From NCBI RefSeq assembly GCF_024320785.1, contig NZ_JANDBC010000003.1, forward strand, positions 558,001 to 622,000: 64,000 bases of DNA. The letters run 5' to 3'. A model generated the notes under the pieces. It was not told the origin of the DNA and made no database searches. It saw nothing but the letters and a program-made list of their open reading frames with translations. The translations under genes were made by a program, and so were the position numbers. Origin of the DNA: Gracilimonas sediminicola (GTDB taxonomy: Bacteria; Bacteroidota; Rhodothermia; Balneolales; Balneolaceae). Below, in pieces: positions 8,622 through 16,771 of this stretch (position 1 is the stretch's first letter; every line of letters starts with the position of its first letter).

Positions 8622-9467
8622 CTACTCTACTTCCTGATAAACCCGAACGTAATCAATTACGAATTGCTGAGGAAAGATCGTATCGTCAACGCCCTGAGCT
8701 CCTCCCCAGTTACCGCCGATTGCTGTATTTAGTATGATGTGAAACTCCTTATCGAATGGCCAATATTCCCAACCACGGCCTTCATTTAGATATTCAAAAT
8801 ATTCATGCCCATCTACAGAGATTGTAATTTTATCTTCATCCCACTCCAAAGCATAAACATGAAATTCATTTTCTACTCCACCCACTTGCACGCTTGCACC
8901 GGCTTGAGTTCCCTGAGTGTGGTTTCGTTCGTCTGTATGCACCGTTCCGTGTATCACATTCGGTTCATACCCCACATACTCCATGATATCAATCTCTCCA
9001 TTATCGGGCCAACTGCCGTTTCCATAATTCCATTCTTCAGGAAGCATCCAGAATGCCGGCCATGTTCCTCTTCCTCCCGGAAGTTGTGCTCTCATTTCTA
9101 TTCGCCCATATTTCCATGCATGTTTATCGCGTGTAACCAACCGGGCAGAACGATAGCTTTTACCTGAGGTGCTATTTATCAAAAATGCAGTAATGATTAG
9201 ATTACCATCCTCGACACGAGCTGTCTTAAGATCTTTAGCCGTATATTCCTGTAGCTCATTGTTGCCCCATCCGTGACCGCCTACATCATAGCCCCAATTC
9301 TCGGAATCGGGTAATCCGTCTTTATTAAACTCATCATTCCAAACCAGTTCATAACCCTCAATCTCCGGTATGTCGTTGGCACTGGTAGAATCGTCATTAC
9401 AACCGGAAACGAAGCCGGTAAAAAGTAAACTCAGGGTAGTCGCATAGATTTTAATTAAAGCTGTCAT
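8622..9467 (-). CDS. GH16 endo-beta-1,3-glucanase lipoprotein (second copy)
   Basis: A 281-residue lipoprotein with lipobox FVSGC (Cys23), followed by a single GH16 domain. The catalytic signature GEIDIMEY gives nucleophile E158, D160 and acid/base E163. WGNNELQEYT, TWPAFWML and the C-terminal FVIDYVRVYQE are standard laminarinase features. It is clearly related to the GH16 protein at 419-1243 but differs in loops (for example NYGNGSWPDN before the catalytic strand). The pair probably diverged to cut different lengths or branching patterns; this is inferred. It starts at ATG 9467, facing the GH3 gene across a 595-bp divergent control region. Confidence 0.93.
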   Translation of the reverse strand: MTALIKIYATTLSLLFTGFVSGCNDDSTSANDIPEIEGYELVWNDEFNKDGLPDSENWGYDVGGHGWGNNELQEYTAKDLKTARVEDGNLIITAFLINSTSGKSYRSARLVTRDKHAWKYGRIEMRAQLPGGRGTWPAFWMLPEEWNYGNGSWPDNGEIDIMEYVGYEPNVIHGTVHTDERNHTQGTQAGASVQVGGVENEFHVYALEWDEDKITISVDGHEYFEYLNEGRGWEYWPFDKEFHIILNTAIGGNWGGAQGVDDTIFPQQFVIDYVRVYQEVE

Positions 9468-10062
9468 AACAATAGGTATAATGATTAGAGAGGGCGATCA
9501 AAATTTTACAGAAATGAGGATGAAAAAAGCTTTCTTCTCAACAACTTATTATGGAAGAAACTATCAGCTTCATTACTAAATTAATTTAGTGAATCCTGTC
9601 CTAAAACTGAAACCTGAATTGCCCTAAAATACGTTATTTAACGAACTACTTATTTGATGTAATGACCACCTATTTACATCCTCCCCTGTAATTAAATTTA
9701 TGCCCCCATAATCTCACTCTCAAATTCTTTTCATTCACCTGGAAGAGAAAACATGAGGCAACTTGAGAATATACGTTTGGTAAATTAACCACCAGTAATT
9801 TAATGCTTTTTATTTTATTGTTTTTTATTCTTTTACACGCCTAAAAAATCGCTTATCAATAATATTTTTATAGTCGGAAATGAGGTGGTGAAATTTTTTT
9901 TCACTAAACATTATTCATTGCTGATTCATATAATTATGAGAACCTGAGGGATACATAAATACATAAGGTATTTTATAATTGTAAATTTCAGCGCACACTA
10001 CCTTTTTACATTCATTTTTTTACACATTTTGAAAATCATTAAACATACAATAATTGCTCATT
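9468..10062. promoter_or_regulatory. Divergent control region between GH16 (-) and GH3 (+), 595 bp
   Basis: No supportable ORF lies here. The region is very AT-rich with long A/T tracts. Two perfect palindromes stand out: ACTAAATTAATTTAGT at 9575-9590 and CGTTATTTAACG at 9632-9643. Both are the right size for dimeric repressor sites. Promoters for both neighbouring genes must lie here; I could not fix their core hexamers. Confidence 0.5.
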
Positions 10063-12372
10063 ATGAATAGCCCAATAAATAAATCATTTCTGATTATATG
10101 TTTTTTAACATTGATGCTTACCCCAATTGTTTCCAATGCACAAAATGTGCTCATCAAACCGGAAATAGAAAAACAAATAGATGATCTGCTTTCCAGAATG
10201 ACCCTGGAAGAAAAAGTAGGCCAACTTAATCAGCACAGTGGCTCCTGGGATGTAACCGGGCCCATACCTGAAGATAATGAGTATGTTGCCGAGCGGGCAC
10301 GCTTGCTTAAGAACGGTGGAGTTGGGTCTTTGTTAAATGTAACCGGGGCAGAAGCCACCTATGCTGCACAAAAATTAGCTGTTGAAAACAGCCGATTGGG
10401 GATCCCATTACTGTTTGGCTTTGATGTGATTCATGGCTACAAAACTATTTTCCCAATCCCCCTGGGTGAAGCTGCCAGCTGGGACCTTGATATAATTGAA
10501 AAATCAACCAGAACAGCAGCCATCGAAGCGTCGGCAGCCGGTATTAACTGGACTTTTGCCCCTATGGTAGATATAGGTCGTGATCCCAGATGGGGACGTG
10601 TAATGGAGGGAGCCGGAGAAGACCCTTACCTTGGGTCGCAAGTAGGACTGGCCAGAATGAGAGGTTTTCAAGGCAACGATCTATCTGAAGTAAACACCAT
10701 TCTGGCAACGGCTAAACATTTGGCAGGTTATGGATTTTCTGAGGGTGGCCGTGATTATAATACAGTAGATTTTAGCCGCCGCACCCTGCATAACATTGTG
10801 TTACCCCCTTTTAAAACCTTAGCTGAAAATGGCCTTGCCACAGTAATGAACTCTTTCAACGATTTGAATGGGATTCCTGCAAGCGGAGATCGTTATCTGC
10901 AAACTACACTTTTAAAAGAAAAATGGGGATTCAATGGGTTTATCGTTTCCGATTGGGGATCTATCCGTCAAATGATTAATCACGGATATTCTAAAGATCT
11001 TGAACAATCCGCTTTACATGCCATTACAAGTGGCAACGATATGGACATGGAATCAGAAGCATATCAACGACATTTAGTAGATTTGGTAGAATCAGGTGAA
11101 GTTGATGTTGCGGTATTGGATGAATCGGTTCGCCGTATTCTGCGAACTAAATTTTTGTTGGGGCTATTTGACGACCCATACAAGTATTCTGACCCTGAGA
11201 GAGAGGAAAAATTAGTTTATTCTGACGAGCACAGAACCATTGCCAGAGATGTAGCAAAACGCTCAATTGTTTTACTGAAGAACGAAAAAAACACACTCCC
11301 CCTTTCAAAAGAAATTTCCTCAATAGCTGTAGTCGGTCATTTAGCCGCTGATAAAGATGCCCCTCTTGGAAACTGGAGAGGAAGAGGAGAACCCAATTCT
11401 GCCGTTTCTCTGCTGGAAGGTATAAAAGCAGCTGTTAGTAATAATACAAAAGTGAACTATACGGAAGGTTATACCCTTGCAGCAAATAATGGCTCTTTCG
11501 CTTTTGCTTTAGAATACCCGGAAGATGACGGATCCGGTTTCGAAGCAGCCATAGAAAATGCCAAAAACTCGGATGTAGTCGTAATGGCGGTTGGAGAAGA
11601 GGCCCTGCAATCAGGCGAAGGGCGTAGCTTAGTCGATATCAGCTTGAAGGGACGGCAGCTGGAACTCTTTAAATTGATCCGGGAAGTCAACGAAAACATT
11701 GTGGTGGTATTAATGGCAGGCCGCCCGATGATTGAACCCGAGCTCTATGAAGGGGCATCCACCATTTTGAATACCTGGCATCTTGGAACCGAAGCCGGAA
11801 ACGCTATAGCTGATGTGCTTTTTGGGGATTATAACCCTTCCGGAAAGCTTCCGATGTCGATTCCAAGAGCCATTGGGCAGATTCCTGTGTACTATAATCA
11901 TGTGAGCCCCGGTCGTCCGCAAACCGGCCCAGGTGATGACGGCGCCGTGTTCTGGAGTCACTATAACGATGAAGTAAACAGCCCCCAGTTTGTGTTCGGT
12001 TATGGTTTAAGTTACACTGATTTTGAATATTCCAACTTCGAGCTCAGCAAAAACCTGATGAATATGGATGAAACCATTACGGCACGTGTAGATGTAACCA
12101 ACACTGGCGAAGTACCCGGTGAAGAAGTTGTACAGCTTTATATACGCGACCATTTTGCAAGTTCCATGCGGCCGGTAAAAGAGCTTAAGGGTTTTGAGAA
12201 GGTTATGATCAATGCCGGAGAGACAAAAACCATCACTTTTAAGCTGGATAAGAAAACTTTTGAATTCTATGCAGCAGACGGCACCTGGAAAACGGAACCC
12301 GGTATGTTTAGCATCATGGTTGGAACCAACTCAAATGACGTGCAAACTCTGGAACTTAACATAGAGCGCTAA
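10063..12372 (+). CDS. bglX: GH3 beta-glucosidase (BglX-like), secreted
   Basis: From ATG 10063 the protein has 769 residues; a TTG three codons upstream is also open, but the ATG directly precedes a normal signal peptide ending SNA-QN (about residue 26). Order: GH3 N-terminal TIM barrel, with GFDVIHGY, the substrate-binding KHLAGYG and the nucleophile Asp (D297) in GFIVSDWG; then the alpha/beta sandwich with GEGRSL; then a C-terminal fibronectin-III-like domain ending near VQLYIRD. Length and order match BglX. It removes terminal glucose from beta-linked oligosaccharides, here probably laminari-oligosaccharides, in the periplasm. It is the first gene of a plus-strand pair with the MFS sugar carrier. 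Confidence 0.95.
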   Translation: MNSPINKSFLIICFLTLMLTPIVSNAQNVLIKPEIEKQIDDLLSRMTLEEKVGQLNQHSGSWDVTGPIPEDNEYVAERARLLKNGGVGSLLNVTGAEATYAAQKLAVENSRLGIPLLFGFDVIHGYKTIFPIPLGEAASWDLDIIEKSTRTAAIEASAAGINWTFAPMVDIGRDPRWGRVMEGAGEDPYLGSQVGLARMRGFQGNDLSEVNTILATAKHLAGYGFSEGGRDYNTVDFSRRTLHNIVLPPFKTLAENGLATVMNSFNDLNGIPASGDRYLQTTLLKEKWGFNGFIVSDWGSIRQMINHGYSKDLEQSALHAITSGNDMDMESEAYQRHLVDLVESGEVDVAVLDESVRRILRTKFLLGLFDDPYKYSDPEREEKLVYSDEHRTIARDVAKRSIVLLKNEKNTLPLSKEISSIAVVGHLAADKDAPLGNWRGRGEPNSAVSLLEGIKAAVSNNTKVNYTEGYTLAANNGSFAFALEYPEDDGSGFEAAIENAKNSDVVVMAVGEEALQSGEGRSLVDISLKGRQLELFKLIREVNENIVVVLMAGRPMIEPELYEGASTILNTWHLGTEAGNAIADVLFGDYNPSGKLPMSIPRAIGQIPVYYNHVSPGRPQTGPGDDGAVFWSHYNDEVNSPQFVFGYGLSYTDFEYSNFELSKNLMNMDETITARVDVTNTGEVPGEEVVQLYIRDHFASSMRPVKELKGFEKVMINAGETKTITFKLDKKTFEFYAADGTWKTEPGMFSIMVGTNSNDVQTLELNIER

Positions 12373-12383
12373 AACAAAATACT

Positions 12384-12454
12384 TGTGATGTTGCTACATT
12401 TTTTTGTGACAATACTCTCCATTATTGTATCACTAATCAAATAGTAACATCACA
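12384..12454. repeat. Nested intercistronic stem-loop between GH3 and transporter genes
   Basis: The outer arms TGTGATGTTGCTA (12384-12396) and TAGTAACATCACA (12442-12454) pair over 13 bp with one mismatch. Inside them GTGACAATA and TATTGTATCAC form a second, bulged stem. The element fills most of the 128-bp gap. No clean U tract follows, so it looks more like an mRNA-stabilising or processing structure, or a DNA cruciform, than a terminator. Confidence 0.6.
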
Positions 12455-12500
12455 TCCTTTTTAGTTGAAATTTACTATAACCCCATAACTATAATTCTAT

Positions 12501-13850
12501 ATGGCCAATCAGAATAACAACTATCGATCTGCATTTATCATTGTCACTGTTTTATTTTTTATGTGGGGTTTTATCACCGTACTGGTTGATGCTCTCATTC
12601 CGAGACTCCGGGATGTCTTTGAGTTATCCTATTTTGAAGCCGGGCTTGTTCAGTTCTCTTTCTTCACCGCCTATTTTGTTTTCTCAATTCCGGGTGGGGG
12701 ACTTATTTCAAAAATTGGTTACAAAAAAGGGGTAGTTGTTGGGTTAATAACGATGGGAGTTGGATGTTTACTCTTTTACCCTGCAGCCTCATTCCGGGTA
12801 TTTCCAATATTTCTCATGGCTATGTTCGTGTTAGCGGGTGGAATTACCATTTTGCAGGTAGCTGCCAACCCATATGTAGCCGCTTTGGGGCCTGAAGAAA
12901 CATCTTCCAGCCGGCTGAATCTTTCACAGGCTTTTAATTCGCTGGGCACCACCATTGCCCCCCTTGTAAGTGCGGCATTCATCCTGAGCAACACCGTTAT
13001 GAGTTCTGATGAAGTGGCCACCTTAAATGACGCCCAACAGATGGCCTATTATCAGGCTGAGGCAGCAGCAGTTCAGGGGCCTTTTATCATTTTAGCCATT
13101 GTACTTATTGTTTTAGCAGGAGCTTTCGCCTTATTTAACCTTCCCAAAATTCTGGAAGGTGATGACGATAAAAGCGGAAGCTACCGAACGGCTCTTAAGA
13201 TTAAGCACCTGATGTTTGGAGCACTTGGAATCTTCGTATATGTAGGAGCTGAGGTATCCATTGGAAGTTATCTTGTAAACTATTTCTTAGAGCTTGATGT
13301 GGAGGCTCTTGTAGAAGGAAGTGCCGTTATGACTTCAATCGCTTCCACCCTATCAACTATTTTCTCTGATACCAATATTCAGGATATGAATGCTTCTCAA
13401 CTGGCCGGTACCTATGTGTTTTTCTACTGGGGAGGTGCCATGGTTGGACGCTTCCTGGGTTCAGCACTCCTACAGAAACTAAAAGCAGGCAACTTGCTGG
13501 CTTCTTACGCCGGTGTTAATGTTGTGCTACTCTTGATAAGTATGAATACCGGCGGGTTGCTTTCTTTCTGGAGTATTTTGTGCATTGGATTATTCAACTC
13601 CATCATGTTTCCTACTATTTTCACTCTGGCAATTAAGGGAATTAATCAGAATACCGCACAAGGTTCCGGGATACTTTGTACTGCCATTGTGGGCGGGGCA
13701 ATCATTCCTCCGCTATATGGAGCAATGGCAGATAGTTTTGGCCTTAAGATAGCCTTATTGGTACCAGCAGTTTGTTATCTGTACATACTTTGGTACGGGA
13801 AGGTAGGGTCAAAGGTCGAACTTGAAGAAGTGGCTGAAGCTAAAGTTTAA
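12501..13850 (+). CDS. MFS glucose/galactose-type transporter (FHS family, FucP/GluP-like)
   Basis: A 449-residue integral membrane protein with about 12 hydrophobic helices. The N-terminus FFMWGFITVLVDALIPRLRD, the SFFTAYFVFSIPGG segment and LQVAANPYVAALGPEETSSSRL are hallmarks of the fucose/glucose/galactose:H+ symporter family. It should carry a hexose across the inner membrane with protons. Placed 128 bp after the GH3 beta-glucosidase on the same strand, it most likely takes up the glucose that GH3 releases. Length is close to family norm (about 410-450). The start codon ATG is clear, although no strong Shine-Dalgarno is seen. Confidence 0.93.
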   Translation: MANQNNNYRSAFIIVTVLFFMWGFITVLVDALIPRLRDVFELSYFEAGLVQFSFFTAYFVFSIPGGGLISKIGYKKGVVVGLITMGVGCLLFYPAASFRVFPIFLMAMFVLAGGITILQVAANPYVAALGPEETSSSRLNLSQAFNSLGTTIAPLVSAAFILSNTVMSSDEVATLNDAQQMAYYQAEAAAVQGPFIILAIVLIVLAGAFALFNLPKILEGDDDKSGSYRTALKIKHLMFGALGIFVYVGAEVSIGSYLVNYFLELDVEALVEGSAVMTSIASTLSTIFSDTNIQDMNASQLAGTYVFFYWGGAMVGRFLGSALLQKLKAGNLLASYAGVNVVLLLISMNTGGLLSFWSILCIGLFNSIMFPTIFTLAIKGINQNTAQGSGILCTAIVGGAIIPPLYGAMADSFGLKIALLVPAVCYLYILWYGKVGSKVELEEVAEAKV

Positions 13851-13970
13851 TAAACCTGATTGATTTCATTTAAACATTTACTCACATCATTTCTGATTTT
13901 GAATAGAGATGGTGTGAGCTAATCTGCTGTAGCTAACAGTTATTCGCTCTTTCAGAAAGTTAGCGAAGAT

Positions 13971-15692
13971 TTACAGATCATAAATCTCATCAAATAACTC
14001 TCTGTTGATAGTAATCTCGGTTTCCGATCTTAAGCTATCGACTTTTTTATTCAGGTAAGTATAGACTCTGTACATTCTATCCAAGTCCCTGTCAGTTGAA
14101 TCTTCAGGTGTTGTTTCTACGAAAGCCCTGTTTTTGACGTTAATAACAGCCCACTGGTTTAGGTTAGCTTTAGTTACTAACGGAGTCCCCATTCTTACTT
14201 CATCAATAACTGCATAGTCACTTTCAGATGGAGAAAGTGTGATGTCTTCAAAAAATTGGTAATTCGGAAAACTCTGAGGAGGCGCACCCGCAGCAATTTC
14301 TCGCCTTATAAGCTCTGCTTCTTCTCTCGAAGTTGCCGGAACTTTCCAGTATGAAGTTTCAAGATTGAAGGAACGGCTTCTTACCACCTTTCGCTTGAAC
14401 TCGTCAGAAATTTCCATTTCAGTGGTATCTTGTAAGGCTTCCTGAATCAATTTTTGTTGATAAAGGTCAGAAAGGACTTCATTACCCCTTTTCCGTACTA
14501 AGTTTTCTAAGCGTTCATCTTCTTCATACCCCTTTGCCTGAGATAACTGCATCAATACTTCATTTCTCATGGCCCTTCCAACCGAGGCCCCGGTACGATT
14601 TCGGGATTCATTCAGGGGCAGATAAGGTAACCAGTACAGGTAGTCCTGAACGGTAAACTCATGCCTTTCGCCCATTAGTACGTACGTACCCAATACGGAT
14701 TCATTAGCTACTTCCAGCTTTAACTCTTCTAACCTTCGGTCGTTCCAGGTTGCCGCTTCAACATCTGCCTGTTTTTCTTGTTCAATATTTTTAACAGACG
14801 GCAGGTTTTGGATTTCCTCCATTACGTTAACCAACACCTCTCTGTTCATTTGCACATCAAGTGAGCCCATAAGGTTTCGGATGTAACTGTTTGCCTGAAG
14901 CGCTTGCCTTCTCTGCTTAAGCTTATTTTCTATACCTTGTTTGCGAACCTGGTATTCGCTTTCTATCAGCATAGCCTGCCGTATCACTTTTTCAACATAT
15001 ACAATATGATATCCAAAACTGGTACGTATGGGTTTTGAGAATTCACCCTCATTTAATGAAAAGGCCGTCTCCGCAAAATTTTCATCAATTCCGAAATAGG
15101 TAATTGGCCCCAGGTAACCGGCGGTAGAATCATACTCCTGGGTTTCATAAAACTCGTTTGCCACATCAACAAAGTCCTCCCCCTGTTCCAGTTCTTGATA
15201 ATACCTGTTTAGTTTATCCTTGTCTTTAGAAAAGAGGTGACGAACATACACTTTGCGTTTAGACTTGGCATATGCTTTTCGAATTTCATCGTCCGATGGG
15301 GCTTCAAGTCTTTCGTTCATCTGATCCACGAAATATAAATCAGCGAGCGACTTCCTTTTCTGATACCAAATCGCATCCTGATAAACCGGGTTGGATAAGT
15401 AATTCTGCCCGATGGCTTCATCAGCCAGTACCAGGTTATCAATCATCTCGTTCAGAAACCGATAGCGTTGATCACGGGTATCGTTGCGGCCGGTTTTGAT
15501 TAGGTATTCTACATAGTCTTGCTCAAAATCAGATACAGTAATTTCTGAATCATCAACGGTGGCTAAAACCTGTCGATCTTCTTGATCCTTTGAACAACCA
15601 GTAGTTAAAACTGTTGAAGAAATGGCCAAAAAAAAGAATAGCCACACAAATTTTGAGTGGCTATTCTTTTTTAATAAACTTTTTTGAAGCAT
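13971..15692 (-). CDS. Parvulin-type (PpiC/SurA-like) peptidyl-prolyl isomerase lipoprotein
   Basis: A 573-residue lipoprotein with basic n-region, hydrophobic stretch and lipobox LTTGC. An N-terminal SurA-like helical part (about 40-125) leads into one PpiC rotamase domain (about 130-240): VYVRHLF, FYETQEYDSTAGYLGPI, FAETAFSLNEGEFSKPIRTSFGYHIVYV. The remaining 330 residues are helical and charged, with a possible second degenerate rotamase. Likely role: periplasmic chaperone for outer-membrane or secreted proteins. The ATG directly follows the TAA of the PorV-like gene, so translation is probably coupled. Unusually, a perfect terminator hairpin (15630-15672) lies inside codons for the signal peptide. 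Dropping that segment would destroy the signal peptide, which supports this start. Confidence 0.85.
   Translation of the reverse strand: MLQKSLLKKNSHSKFVWLFFFLAISSTVLTTGCSKDQEDRQVLATVDDSEITVSDFEQDYVEYLIKTGRNDTRDQRYRFLNEMIDNLVLADEAIGQNYLSNPVYQDAIWYQKRKSLADLYFVDQMNERLEAPSDDEIRKAYAKSKRKVYVRHLFSKDKDKLNRYYQELEQGEDFVDVANEFYETQEYDSTAGYLGPITYFGIDENFAETAFSLNEGEFSKPIRTSFGYHIVYVEKVIRQAMLIESEYQVRKQGIENKLKQRRQALQANSYIRNLMGSLDVQMNREVLVNVMEEIQNLPSVKNIEQEKQADVEAATWNDRRLEELKLEVANESVLGTYVLMGERHEFTVQDYLYWLPYLPLNESRNRTGASVGRAMRNEVLMQLSQAKGYEEDERLENLVRKRGNEVLSDLYQQKLIQEALQDTTEMEISDEFKRKVVRSRSFNLETSYWKVPATSREEAELIRREIAAGAPPQSFPNYQFFEDITLSPSESDYAVIDEVRMGTPLVTKANLNQWAVINVKNRAFVETTPEDSTDRDLDRMYRVYTYLNKKVDSLRSETEITINRELFDEIYDL
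15630..15672 (-). terminator. Intrinsic terminator hairpin inside the parvulin-gene signal sequence
   Basis: Perfect 16-bp arms, 15630-15645 (AAAAAAGAATAGCCAC) and 15657-15672, are separated by an 11-nt loop. Read on the minus strand the stem is followed by eight U (15635-15628). It begins 20 nt into the parvulin ORF and just after the PorV-like gene. The U/A-rich arms also give a T tract on the plus strand, so it could terminate both ways. Confidence 0.8.
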
Positions 15693-16733
15693 TTAAAAAT
15701 ATAGTTTGATATCGATGAGAGTAGTATTGCCTAAATATTCAAATGGAACTTGGGCAAAATCAAAACCAAGAGCAACATTGCTGGCTGTTTTCAGAGTAAA
15801 CCCGGCTCCATAAGTGAAGTGCGAATCGATCTGGTTGCCGAGGAATAAATCCTTATACCCTGCTCTTGCATGAAATTTGATAGTATTAGTGACATAACTG
15901 AGCTGAGATCCGGTATCAAGATTCAGATCATTATCATTTGTTTGGTGAGCATCAGCTAATATTGTCCATTCCAAATTATCTTTCTTAACCACCGGCACAT
16001 TCACGCCAAATTTGAATGACAGTGGTAAATCCCATTCGTCCATATAAATTCTTCCGGGAACCGATTCATTATTCCCTTCACTCGTTTCATCTACATCTAC
16101 CAGGTATTCCGCGTTAATACCATCCATTTGCATACTTCCGCCAAAGTTGTTGATACTGGCTCCCAACTTCATACCATTCAGGTATTCGGTAAGCAGTGTG
16201 AAGCCAAAATCGAAAGCAAATGTCTCAGCAGTCATATCATAGATTTTCTGTTGAACCAGCTTAGCCGTCCCCCCAAAGTAAAATGATTCGGTTAGGTTTT
16301 GCGCATAAGAAACCCCAATACTTAAATCGTGGGCTCCGAATGTAGCACCGGTACCTTCCTGTTGCTCAACAGTACGGATGTCCATTCTCCCGTAGTCAAG
16401 AAAGTTTAGCCCAATCCCAAAGCTTTTGCCTTCCGATATGTTAAACACAAGTCCTGATGCGTACGCATTAACGTCAACGAAGAGCTGATTGTAGGATAGG
16501 TATCCTGAATTATATGTACCACCCTCATTCTTTAGGGCGATATTGGCCGGGTTCCAAAACAGGGCTTCCGCTCCTGATGTGTTCACTGTGTTAGCATGAC
16601 CAAGCGCAGATCCTTTTGCGCCTACACCCATCGTAAGGAATGGGGCTGCGGTGGTTCCCACCCTGCTTTGCCCTTGCAAAGAAGAAGTGATACTCAGTAA
16701 CAAAATTACAGCTAATGTTGATAAAGGCTTCAT
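15693..16733 (-). CDS. PorV/PorQ-family outer-membrane beta-barrel protein
   Basis: A GTG at 16769 is open, but the ATG at 16733 starts directly at a good signal peptide (MKPLSTLAVILLL, cut near LQG-QS), so it is preferred (346 residues). The mature start RVGTTAAPFLTMGVGAKGSALGHA with ALFWNPANIA is diagnostic of the PorV/PorQ/UPF0164 group of FadL-like barrels. Alternating strands follow to the end, DIKLYF, a normal barrel C-terminus with terminal Phe. PorV works in T9SS substrate handling at the outer membrane; other paralogues serve as companions of one secreted protein. It directly follows a giant T9SS-tailed protein, which makes a dedicated partner likely (inference). Confidence 0.85.
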   Translation of the reverse strand: MKPLSTLAVILLLSITSSLQGQSRVGTTAAPFLTMGVGAKGSALGHANTVNTSGAEALFWNPANIALKNEGGTYNSGYLSYNQLFVDVNAYASGLVFNISEGKSFGIGLNFLDYGRMDIRTVEQQEGTGATFGAHDLSIGVSYAQNLTESFYFGGTAKLVQQKIYDMTAETFAFDFGFTLLTEYLNGMKLGASINNFGGSMQMDGINAEYLVDVDETSEGNNESVPGRIYMDEWDLPLSFKFGVNVPVVKKDNLEWTILADAHQTNDNDLNLDTGSQLSYVTNTIKFHARAGYKDLFLGNQIDSHFTYGAGFTLKTASNVALGFDFAQVPFEYLGNTTLIDIKLYF

Positions 16734-16771
16734 AATTGAACGATTTATAAACTTACTTTTATTTTCCACGG

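Noticed and set aside
10054-10062. TTG start for the GH3 gene three codons upstream
   Set aside because: The ATG at 10063 begins directly at a normal signal peptide; the TTG adds nothing.
13881-13964. Two weak dyads between the convergent MFS and parvulin genes
   Set aside because: Stems are short or mismatched with long loops and no T tract, so a terminator call is not supported.
16734-16769. GTG-started 12-residue extension of the PorV-like protein
   Set aside because: It would place a polar segment ahead of the signal peptide; ATG 16733 fits better.
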